DNA of 7,720 nt from NCBI GenBank assembly GCA_023135255.1, contig JAGLTN010000063.1, positions 1-7,720 of the forward strand, in the 5' to 3' direction. Below, piece by piece: positions 1 through 6,215 of the stretch. Below the pieces are notes generated by a model. That model saw only the letters and a program-made list of their open reading frames with translations. It made no database searches and was not told the origin of the DNA. The stretch's first letter is position 1, and every line of letters begins with the position of its first letter. The position numbers were made by a program, and so were the translations under genes. The DNA is from Planctomycetota bacterium (lineage in GTDB: Bacteria > Planctomycetota > Phycisphaerae > Sedimentisphaerales > Anaerobacaceae).

Positions 1-80
1 CTTATCCGCGGGTAACTAACTTAAAAATAACCAGTTACGGATTTATTCGCGGACATTTACTACCCTTCAAGGGTATAAAA
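1..80 (+). repeat. Dispersed intergenic repeat, copy 1
   Basis: This stretch aligns without gaps to 4208-4287, with about 63 of 80 positions identical by eye count. Its parts are TCCGCGGGTAACTAA near the left end (5-19), an outer inverted pair TCCGCG (5-10) and CGCGGA (48-53), an inner inverted pair GTAACT (12-17) and AGTTAC (33-38), and a 15-bp palindrome TACCCTTCAAGGGTA (61-75). The outer and inner pairs could form a nested stem. The element may start left of the window. It lies 165 bp before the glmS start. I do not recognise it as a named family; a REP/MITE-like short interspersed repeat is an inference from its form. Confidence 0.8.
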
Positions 81-90
81 TTTAAAATAA

Positions 91-106
91 TAATCTTCGC
101 AGATTA
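91..106. other. Small perfect inverted repeat (hairpin) in the glmS upstream region
   Basis: TAATCT (91-96) and AGATTA (101-106) are perfectly complementary around the four-base loop TCGC. It could be a small RNA hairpin or a protein-binding site. No T-tract follows, so it is not a terminator for a rightward transcript. Its function is unknown and, in AT-rich DNA, chance occurrence is possible. Confidence 0.3.
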
Positions 107-168
107 GACAAAATAAACGACTTACAGTCAAATAATATTAGCTTTGAAAATGATTAGAAATAAACTAT

Positions 169-196
169 TTGCCCTTATTGGGCGATTTTATATTAT
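169..196 (+). promoter_or_regulatory. Candidate glmS promoter overlapping a small inverted repeat
   Basis: TTGCCC (169-174) and TATTAT (191-196) are separated by 16 bp and resemble sigma-70 -35 and -10 boxes, matching consensus at 4 of 6 and 5 of 6 positions. Transcription would begin near 203, giving a leader of about 43 nt before glmS. The -35 region is also the left arm of an inverted repeat (169-174 with 180-185, loop TTATT) followed by a T/A-rich stretch. The same bases could instead be a weak terminator of a transcript entering from the left. The promoter reading is tentative. Confidence 0.35.
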
Positions 197-245
197 ATTG
201 TCACAGGTTAATTTGAATAATTCGTTTTTTCAGAGAGATATATAA

Positions 246-2102
246 ATGTGCGGAATAGTTGCGTACCTTGGAAATGCAAAAGCTCAGCCTATACTTCTTG
301 AGGGCTTAAAAAGACTTGAATACAGAGGCTACGATTCAGCAGGAATCGCCGTCCTGAACTCCGGTGCAATTAAAATTAAAAAAACCAGCGGCCGAATAAA
401 ATGTCTGGAAGATATTCTCGACAAACCTGATTTTAATGAAACTCTCGGCATTGGTCATACAAGATGGGCAACTCACGGCAAACCAACGACAATAAATGCT
501 CATCCGCATATAGATCACACCGGTAAAATCGCAATAGTACATAACGGCATAATAGAGAATTATTCAGCTTTAAAACAATGGCTGCAAAAAGAAGGTGTTG
601 AGTTCAAAAGCGAAACCGACAGTGAAGTCATCTCTAACCTCATCGGTTATTTCTACAACAAAGACACCAGCGAAGAATCCGCAGGTCAAAGCAAATTTGA
701 ATGGGCTGTCCAGGCAGCATTACAGCAGCTCCATGGTACTTACGGCCTTGCAATTATTTGCAGCGACTTTCCAAACGTCCTGATAGGTGCGAAAAAGGGA
801 AGCCCGCTTATCCTCGGCGTCGGCGCTGATGAATATATCATCGCTTCTGACGCTTCAGCGATTGTAGGCCATACCACCAGAGCGATATACCTTTCTGATA
901 ACGAAACGGTCACGATAACCCATGAGGGTTTCCAGACCAAGACTATTGATAATATCAAAGTTGAAAAAGTCGTCAAAGAAATAGAATTCTCCCTCGAACA
1001 GATAGAGATGGGCGACTTTAAACATCACATGCTCAAAGAAATATTCGAACAGCCCCAGTCTCTAAGTACCTGCATGAGCGGCAGAATCGACATGATTGCT
1101 AATAAAATTAAGCTTGGCGGAATAGACTCTTTCTTCCGTGATCTGACAAAAACAAAAAGACTCATAATTACTGCCTGCGGAACCGCTTACCATGCGGGAC
1201 TGGTAGGTGAATTCCTCTTTGAACAGCTCGGCAGAATACCAACCGAAGTCGAATACGCAAGCGAGTTCAGATATCGTAACCCAATTATCGATGACGGCAC
1301 TGTTGTTATCTCCATAAGCCAGTCAGGAGAAACAGCCGACACCTTAGCTGCAACAGAACAAGCCAAAGAAAGAGGCGCTACTGTCCTGGGCATAGTCAAC
1401 GTTGTAGGTTCATCAATAGCAAGAACAACCGACGCAGGCGTTTATCTGCATGTAGGTCCGGAGATCGGCGTCGCAAGCACAAAAGCATTTACCGCTCAGG
1501 TTGCGGTATTGACAATGATAGCAATAGAGCTTGGAAGAAGAAAACACATCAGCGATGACCAGGCTTCTCGACTGCTAAAACAGCTTTTTGAAATACCAGA
1601 AAAAATAAAACCAATACTGGACCAGTCGGAAGCTATCAAAGAAATCGCAGCTGCGAATATCAACAAAGAAAACTGGTTATTCCTCGGCAGAGGTTTCAAT
1701 TATCCAGTCGCTTTGGAAGGCGCTTTAAAACTCAAAGAAATAAGCTATATTCACGCTGAAGGTTTGCCCGCTGCGGAAATGAAACATGGGCCGATTGCTT
1801 TGATCGCGGACAATATGCCCGCAGTTTTCATCGCAACAAAAGGGCCTCAATACGATAAGATAATGGGCAATATCGAAGAAGTTCGAGCAAGAGGAGGAAA
1901 GACCATAGTAGTTGCTACCGAAGGCGACGAGCAGATAAAACGCTATGCAGATTATTTAATAACCGTCCCAGACGTCCCCGAACTGCTTCAGCCAATGCTT
2001 ACAGTGCTGCCTTTGCAATTGCTGGCATATCATGCAGCCGTTCTGCGAGGCCACGACGTCGATAAACCTCGTAACCTCGCAAAAAGTGTCACGGTTGAAT
2101 AA
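246..2102 (+). CDS. glmS: Glutamine--fructose-6-phosphate aminotransferase (isomerizing), GlmS
   Basis: Cytoplasmic enzyme making glucosamine-6-phosphate from fructose-6-phosphate and glutamine, the first step towards UDP-GlcNAc for peptidoglycan and lipopolysaccharide. The 618 residues match the usual family length of about 610. The N-terminal class II glutaminase domain (about 2-240) begins MCGIVAYLG, so Cys2 becomes the N-terminal nucleophile after Met removal. It also carries HTRWATHG (71-78), the oxyanion segment VHNGIIENY (98-106) and ETDSEVI (123-129). Two SIS sugar-isomerase domains follow (about 290-430 and 460-600), with SISQSGETADT (356-366), STKAFTAQ (411-418) and LKEISYIHAEG (496-506, H503 as ring-opening histidine). 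The C-tail ends KPRNLAKSVTVE, with K613 equivalent to the E. coli active-site lysine 603. All key residues are present. The ribosome site is weak (GAGAG at 233-237, 8 nt before ATG), but the MCG start is fixed by mechanism. It stands alone on the plus strand and converges on the GH172 gene. Confidence 0.98.
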   Translation: MCGIVAYLGNAKAQPILLEGLKRLEYRGYDSAGIAVLNSGAIKIKKTSGRIKCLEDILDKPDFNETLGIGHTRWATHGKPTTINAHPHIDHTGKIAIVHNGIIENYSALKQWLQKEGVEFKSETDSEVISNLIGYFYNKDTSEESAGQSKFEWAVQAALQQLHGTYGLAIICSDFPNVLIGAKKGSPLILGVGADEYIIASDASAIVGHTTRAIYLSDNETVTITHEGFQTKTIDNIKVEKVVKEIEFSLEQIEMGDFKHHMLKEIFEQPQSLSTCMSGRIDMIANKIKLGGIDSFFRDLTKTKRLIITACGTAYHAGLVGEFLFEQLGRIPTEVEYASEFRYRNPIIDDGTVVISISQSGETADTLAATEQAKERGATVLGIVNVVGSSIARTTDAGVYLHVGPEIGVASTKAFTAQVAVLTMIAIELGRRKHISDDQASRLLKQLFEIPEKIKPILDQSEAIKEIAAANINKENWLFLGRGFNYPVALEGALKLKEISYIHAEGLPAAEMKHGPIALIADNMPAVFIATKGPQYDKIMGNIEEVRARGGKTIVVATEGDEQIKRYADYLITVPDVPELLQPMLTVLPLQLLAYHAAVLRGHDVDKPRNLAKSVTVE

Positions 2103-2108
2103 CGAAAC

Positions 2109-2132
2109 TTAGAGCACTCTAATCCGTTTTTT
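2109..2132 (+). terminator. Weak candidate terminator between convergent genes
   Basis: TTAGAG (2109-2114) and CTCTAA (2117-2122) form an inverted repeat 7 nt after the glmS stop codon. It is followed by TCCG and a run of six T (2127-2132), as expected for a rightward terminator. The stem is short and AT-rich, and it would realistically close as five pairs with a four-base loop. Its right half overlaps the last codons of the convergent gene. Only 16 bp separate the two stop codons, so this is the only space for a compact signal. No comparable T-tract serves the leftward gene here. Confidence 0.35.
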
Positions 2133-4161
2133 CAAGTTTTATATAGTCCAGGCCGAACATGTAGGCTTTAGCTGCTTTTTCATTGGCCCCGACTATCTCA
2201 ATTTTCAGCTGATGCTTACCCGCTTCAATCTCAAATGTACCCAAGTCGATCTCTCCTGTAGGAACAACTCCATTGTTATATAGATCAATAGGGCCGCCAA
2301 GCTTTTCACCATCGCCATAAAGCTGAACTATCCCATAATCAACAGCCTTGGTAAGCTGAGCTTTAACTTTATAGCTGCCACCCTTATCAACATTACTCGC
2401 AAGCACAAGGCTGTCACCAGGTTTCGCTTCTGTCCACCAGAGATGCTTGCCCCCGCTAAATCGAGAACCAAGCTCCTGATGCGTCAACTTCCCCGCTGAC
2501 TTGGAAACAACTTCAAGGTCTTCACCTTCTATAGCCCCTTTGACCTTTGATAAAACTTTCTTTGTAAAATATCCAATTCTCTCTTCAACCGGCACTTCAG
2601 GGTAAATATCTTCGCTGTCAGCATCCTGATACCAGTAAACGGTAGCTGCATAAAGTGTCTGGTAGTCATCGGGATAATATTTTTCTATCGTAGCTTCGAA
2701 AGACTTCTGAAACGGGATATTATCCCCAATGTGCCAACGGCTGACACATATATTGCCGGCATTCTTTTCGTTTATGGTCTGGTTATGATATGCCTTGCTA
2801 AATATCCCATCATTGCACCATGCATATCCAAAATAATCTTCAGTACCTGTGCCGTAAGTAGATGGGAACTTTTCTCCATCAACGAAGAATTTCTCATCAC
2901 CTTCGCCCCACCACCAATGTCCGGCGCACCACTCTACCTTAAGATACCAACCAACGGGACTCCAGATATGCATCATCACCCCGCAAAGCCGACCCTTGCC
3001 TGTGGTTTTTAAGAGCATCCAGTCAGGCCAGCGTTCTTTACCAAACTCTGCTGAAAGATTCCTGTGCCATTTGGCATGGAAACGGCCAAGTTTTTTAATC
3101 GATTTCTTCAGAGGAGAATGAGTAACTGTAAATACAAGCTTTTGAGGCTTGTCACTTTCGTTGGCAATTTTCACAACTGCTTTCCTGCCGAAAGGCATAT
3201 ACCAGTAACTGTAAAAACCATCCTCTGTCGCCCCCATAGGCAGTGACTTATAAAGCTGCTTACCCGGAGCACTACCAAAAAAGTCCCCCAAAGGCGACCA
3301 GACAGACGCGGATTTTTCATCATCAAAATTAATACTGATAGTCATCTGGCGAAGCAGATCGTAATCCTGTTCATCTCCGGGCAGAAATGTTTTTACTTTT
3401 ATTGCGGTGATTGCTCGTTTGCCATTAATCTTGGCAACTGTTGCCGTCTCACCGGCAGCGATAGTAACTGTTATCTGATTCGTTTTTTGTCCCTTCCTCT
3501 CGCCGGCGGGGTCACGTCCGCAATTAGCTAAAAATTCATTGGCCTCATCGAGAGCAACAGACTCAGCCTCGGATAGTTGCCTTTTAAAAGTCGGAACCTT
3601 TGTCCCTTTAGGAAATGTCGTATATGTAAAATGGAAATACTTGCCCCAGTCTTTTTCTGCAACTATTTTACAGGATTTTTGAAACGGCATCGGCACATAG
3701 CAGTTAAACCCTTTAGCGGATTCATAAACCAAAGCCGACCGATCAAACGGAGCATTTTCCCTGTTGAAATAGCCTACAAAAGGCAAGTCAACTGCGGGCT
3801 TCTCGTTGCCGTCGAGATATATCTTAACATGTCCTTCCTTTAAAAGTGCCGACCATATACGCCAGATAACTCCAGGGCCCTGCATCTCTGCAAGAACAAA
3901 ATCCTCACCTTCCTTCCTGATGAAACCATCCCCGTCACCATTGGCATACCACTGGACATACTTTCCGCTTGCCTGGTCATATTTACTTCTACGGTCATAG
4001 CTGGAAAATTGCTGACATTTCTCACCAGCATCTGGCAAAGTCGCCAAATGTTCCAAATCCGTCAGTCGGCCAATGATATCTATATAACTAAGATTCTGTT
4101 TGGCAAAACAAATTGTGCAAAAACAAACAACAACAATTAAGGACAGTTTCATGCTTTTCAT
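2119..4161 (-). CDS. Secreted DUF2961 / GH172-family protein with C-terminal accessory domain
   Basis: Predicted exported glycoside hydrolase of 680 residues. A signal peptide covers about 1-20 (basic start, hydrophobic core, cleavage likely after CFA). The DUF2961 signature follows: SSYDRRS (53-59), a Gly/Asp-rich segment, QGPGVIWRIWS (94-104), and the core motif in 412-446 with GEGD, DGE and GTGTEDYF. E420 and E441 are 21 residues apart, the same spacing as the catalytic pair I recall for the characterised GH172 enzyme of Bifidobacterium dentium. Characterised GH172 members act on alpha-D-fructofuranosides (difructose dianhydride I) or D-arabinofuranosides such as mycobacterial arabinan. 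Those activities cannot be transferred to this protein. Residues from about 543 look like a beta-sandwich, perhaps carbohydrate-binding, domain (IEGEDLEV ... GLDYIKLEK), which makes it longer than single-domain members of about 400 residues. It lies downstream of the GH20/GH67-like gene, with a repeat copy in the gap. Family assignment is firm; substrate is unknown. Confidence 0.9.
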   Translation of the reverse strand: MKSMKLSLIVVVCFCTICFAKQNLSYIDIIGRLTDLEHLATLPDAGEKCQQFSSYDRRSKYDQASGKYVQWYANGDGDGFIRKEGEDFVLAEMQGPGVIWRIWSALLKEGHVKIYLDGNEKPAVDLPFVGYFNRENAPFDRSALVYESAKGFNCYVPMPFQKSCKIVAEKDWGKYFHFTYTTFPKGTKVPTFKRQLSEAESVALDEANEFLANCGRDPAGERKGQKTNQITVTIAAGETATVAKINGKRAITAIKVKTFLPGDEQDYDLLRQMTISINFDDEKSASVWSPLGDFFGSAPGKQLYKSLPMGATEDGFYSYWYMPFGRKAVVKIANESDKPQKLVFTVTHSPLKKSIKKLGRFHAKWHRNLSAEFGKERWPDWMLLKTTGKGRLCGVMMHIWSPVGWYLKVEWCAGHWWWGEGDEKFFVDGEKFPSTYGTGTEDYFGYAWCNDGIFSKAYHNQTINEKNAGNICVSRWHIGDNIPFQKSFEATIEKYYPDDYQTLYAATVYWYQDADSEDIYPEVPVEERIGYFTKKVLSKVKGAIEGEDLEVVSKSAGKLTHQELGSRFSGGKHLWWTEAKPGDSLVLASNVDKGGSYKVKAQLTKAVDYGIVQLYGDGEKLGGPIDLYNNGVVPTGEIDLGTFEIEAGKHQLKIEIVGANEKAAKAYMFGLDYIKLEKTD

Positions 4162-4166
4162 AATTT

Positions 4167-4172
4167 ACTCCT
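4167..4172 (-). promoter_or_regulatory. Ribosome binding site fixing the GH172 gene start
   Basis: On the minus strand AGGAGT (4172 down to 4167) stands 5 nt before the ATG at 4161. A second in-frame ATG lies nine bases downstream (4152), but its spacing from this site would be too long. The first ATG is therefore the better start and gives a normal signal peptide. Confidence 0.75.
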
Positions 4173-4207
4173 GTGATAATTAAACTAATCTCAATTAAAA
4201 TTTTCCG

Positions 4208-4287
4208 TTTATCCGCGGGTAACTAATTTTAAAACAACATTTTATAGCTTTCCTCGCGGAAATTTCTTACCCTTCAAGGGTATTACA
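4208..4287 (+). repeat. Dispersed intergenic repeat, copy 2
   Basis: Same orientation as copy 1 at 1-80 and aligned to it without a gap. The left block ATCCGCGGGTAACTAA (4211-4226), the outer arms TCCGCG (4212-4217) and CGCGGA (4255-4260), and the palindrome TACCCTTCAAGGGTA (4268-4282) are all kept. The spacings are identical: 43 bp between arm starts, and 13 bp from the right arm start to the palindrome start. The middle (about 4238-4254) has diverged and the inner stem of copy 1 is lost. The palindrome directly abuts the stop codon (4283-4285) of the leftward gene. The left end is 46 bp from the GH172 start codon. Read on the minus strand, the palindrome would give a small hairpin (UACCC/GGGUA) straight after the stop codon. 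Confidence 0.8.
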
Positions 4288-6094
4288 TTTTCCAGTAACG
4301 AACCAAAGCTGAAAGCTCTTTATGTTTGGCTTTTAGCCAATCTGTAAATTCCAATTTTACAGTCATTTGGTTTAAGATTTTTTCCGACTCATTGATATGG
4401 TGATTGATCTTTGCATGGTAATCCTCCATTTGAGCCCACTGTTCGGTTGCCATTGCAATTCGATAAGGTTTCAATATTTTTTTAGGATCAACTCGCTCAA
4501 GCAAAAGATCGTAGTAACCCTTGGCATAGATATAGTGGGCATAAGCAGAGGCGATCTTTTCGTCTTTTCGTCGCAGTTTTTTGATAGTATAAAGATGAGC
4601 ATAATCTTCGATCGTCATATCCGGATTCCATGTGAACTCTTCGAAGTACTGATACTTAATATCGTTTGGTTTGTATTTTATCGCACGGATCTGAATACCT
4701 TCGATGTTATATCTGTTTAAAACATGGCACATCTGCTTAACACTATAAGCGGTGTGCTTGCCGCTTTTATGATGCAGATACCAGTCGCCCCTGGGGATAT
4801 AATGTTTCAAGGCAAACGGCATAAAATCCAGCCCCCAATCTATAACCGTCAGATCAGGATAGCTTTGCCGACGAGCAAGGATTTCCCTTGCCCCCGGAAC
4901 AGACCATATCCATGTCTTTACAGGCGGATTATGACTTTGAGCGATCTTTCGCATTTCTTCATAAAATTCAAGATTCTTTGTGAAAAATTTCTCCGAGTTG
5001 CAAAACGAACATTGGCATCTTGAACCTAAATGTTCACAGAACTGCACTCCTGCTGCCTCGGTTTGTGGATAATGATCTAAAACATCTTTCCAAAACTCTT
5101 TCCACAACTGCATAACCTCCGGCTTGTTTATGCAAAACGTCCCTTTGTGAGCTTTCCCGTCTTTGTCGATTCCCGCCAAATCGGGACGCGCTTTTATAAC
5201 AAAGTTTGCCCTGTCCGGGAAGTTTTGAAGCAGGAAAAATGTCACGCCTCTTTTTCTGCCATAAGCCATCATATCACGCAAAAAATCTTTTTTCACATTA
5301 GGACTATCCGGATTTACCAAATCCGCCAGCTTGTCAGATTTATAAGGCAACCCCCATACAAAACGTGTACTTTGCAGGAGAATATTATTAATTTTATGAC
5401 TGACAAGCCAGTCGATGAAAGCTTTGTAGTCATAACCAAACTCGTTAAAATACTGATTAGGTCCAAGCCAGTCAGGCCCACCCAAAGCTGTCTGCAAACT
5501 TCTGTGTTTAAACGCAGGCATATTTACTATCGGCATCAAAGGCGTCTTAAGACCGTCAACAATAAGCGATTCCGCTTCAATGTGGAGCCTGTCGGCAACA
5601 GTGTTGGCTGCGTACCCCAGACCTATGTGAGTAGCCGCTGTAAGTATGAGATATCTTGTTTTCGTGCTTCCGCGGGCTGTATTATAAATGACAAAGCCTT
5701 CTGTGCCAAGATCTTCGATCAGAAGATTACGACAATAGCCGTATTTTTCAACATCTTCTTTTGTGCGGATCACCTCATCCTGCGTAAGCAGTTTTTTAAT
5801 CAACGGAACATCTTCAGGTGAGCCTATAAGGATTTGGTTAGGAGTTGTAACTTCCTCTGCTTTTTCGACTATTGGTATATCAACATCAGTAATTTGCTTG
5901 ACCGTATCGGCAACGATCCGGGCAAAATACATGTCTGTATCTAAGTTTTGTTTTGAACCAATAACAATAGTTGCCGACGGCTTGCCTGCTTTTACTAACG
6001 TAAAGCTGTCGCCGATGACTTCTGCGAAAGAAACATTTGCCGACAATAGAGAAAAGCTCAATATTACAACCAATATTGAAAATCTATTTTTCAT
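4283..6094 (-). CDS. Secreted GH20/GH67-fold (DUF4838-like) putative glycosidase
   Basis: Predicted exported protein of 603 residues. The signal peptide is about 1-24 (MKNRFSILVVILSFSLLSA, cleavage likely after SFA). Residues about 30-185 resemble the alpha/beta domain that precedes the barrel in GH67 and GH20 enzymes: TIVIGS (42-47), then ARIVADTVKQITDVDIPI and ILIGSPED (88-95). Residues about 195-500 look like a TIM barrel, with AFIDWLVSHKINNILLQ (225-241), a tail of strand-like segments (TWIWSVP, GIQIRAIKY) and a Cys cluster C360-x-C362-xx-C365. E354, just before that cluster, is a plausible acid but is not proven. The last 110 residues look helical. The closest family I can suggest is DUF4838; a GH67-like glucuronidase or GH20-like hexosaminidase is possible, and the substrate is unknown. 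AAAAGGA stands 7 nt before the ATG and supports this start. It has its own promoter and is followed by the GH172 gene. Confidence 0.8.
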   Translation of the reverse strand: MKNRFSILVVILSFSLLSANVSFAEVIGDSFTLVKAGKPSATIVIGSKQNLDTDMYFARIVADTVKQITDVDIPIVEKAEEVTTPNQILIGSPEDVPLIKKLLTQDEVIRTKEDVEKYGYCRNLLIEDLGTEGFVIYNTARGSTKTRYLILTAATHIGLGYAANTVADRLHIEAESLIVDGLKTPLMPIVNMPAFKHRSLQTALGGPDWLGPNQYFNEFGYDYKAFIDWLVSHKINNILLQSTRFVWGLPYKSDKLADLVNPDSPNVKKDFLRDMMAYGRKRGVTFFLLQNFPDRANFVIKARPDLAGIDKDGKAHKGTFCINKPEVMQLWKEFWKDVLDHYPQTEAAGVQFCEHLGSRCQCSFCNSEKFFTKNLEFYEEMRKIAQSHNPPVKTWIWSVPGAREILARRQSYPDLTVIDWGLDFMPFALKHYIPRGDWYLHHKSGKHTAYSVKQMCHVLNRYNIEGIQIRAIKYKPNDIKYQYFEEFTWNPDMTIEDYAHLYTIKKLRRKDEKIASAYAHYIYAKGYYDLLLERVDPKKILKPYRIAMATEQWAQMEDYHAKINHHINESEKILNQMTVKLEFTDWLKAKHKELSALVRYWKM

Positions 6095-6124
6095 GGCAGA
6101 ATCCTTTTAAAACTATTTTTCATG

Positions 6125-6153
6125 ATTGTACTAATTTTATTTTATGATGCCAA
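6125..6153 (-). promoter_or_regulatory. Sigma-70-type promoter of the GH20/GH67-like gene
   Basis: On the minus strand TTGGCA (6153-6148) and TACAAT (6130-6125) are separated by exactly 17 bp, and each differs from consensus at one position. Transcription would start near 6118, giving a leader of about 24 nt that contains the AAAAGGA ribosome site. The promoter lies immediately after the terminator of the upstream gene, so the two exported-protein genes probably form a unit separate from the TPR gene. Confidence 0.65.
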
Positions 6154-6155
6154 CA

Positions 6156-6192
6156 TAAAAAAAGGCACACCTGACAAAACCCAGATGTGCCT
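6156..6192 (-). terminator. Strong intrinsic terminator of the DUF5107/TPR gene
   Basis: On the minus strand AGGCACATCTG (6192-6182) pairs with CAGGTGTGCCT (6173-6163) over 11 bp, with one U-G wobble and an eight-base loop. A run of T follows directly (complement of the seven A at 6157-6163). The hairpin starts 23 nt after the TGA stop of the TPR gene. This is a textbook rho-independent terminator. On the plus strand there is no comparable T-tract. Confidence 0.9.
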
Positions 6193-6215
6193 GATATTTC
6201 AAAATCTGTTCAATA

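Noticed and set aside
81..245. glmS ribozyme/riboswitch upstream of glmS
   Set aside because: The space is long enough, but I see neither the conserved cleavage-site neighbourhood nor the pseudoknotted core. The region is mostly A/T.
4099..4161. Lipoprotein signal in the GH172 protein
   Set aside because: The signal region is cysteine-rich (C13, C15, C18), but none of these has a good lipobox before it. Ordinary cleavage after CFA is more likely.
1..4287. The two direct repeats as ends of a composite mobile element
   Set aside because: The interval carries glmS, a housekeeping gene, and no transposase or integrase. The repeats are only about 80 % identical and lack visible target duplications. 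A dispersed repeat family explains them better.
1..4287. CRISPR array
   Set aside because: Only two copies, 4.2 kb apart with genes between them, and no spacer-like periodicity.
5147..5821. Plus-strand open frame of 224 codons antisense to the GH20/GH67-like gene
   Set aside because: Its translation shows no recognisable domain and is explained as the mirror of a well-supported gene with signal peptide, ribosome site and promoter.
6093..6123. Ten-codon upstream reading frame (MKNSFKRILP) whose stop overlaps the start of the GH20/GH67-like gene
   Set aside because: It has no ribosome site, and its ATG lies upstream of the start point (about 6118) predicted from the promoter boxes. It comes from a chance direct repeat of ATGAAAAAT.
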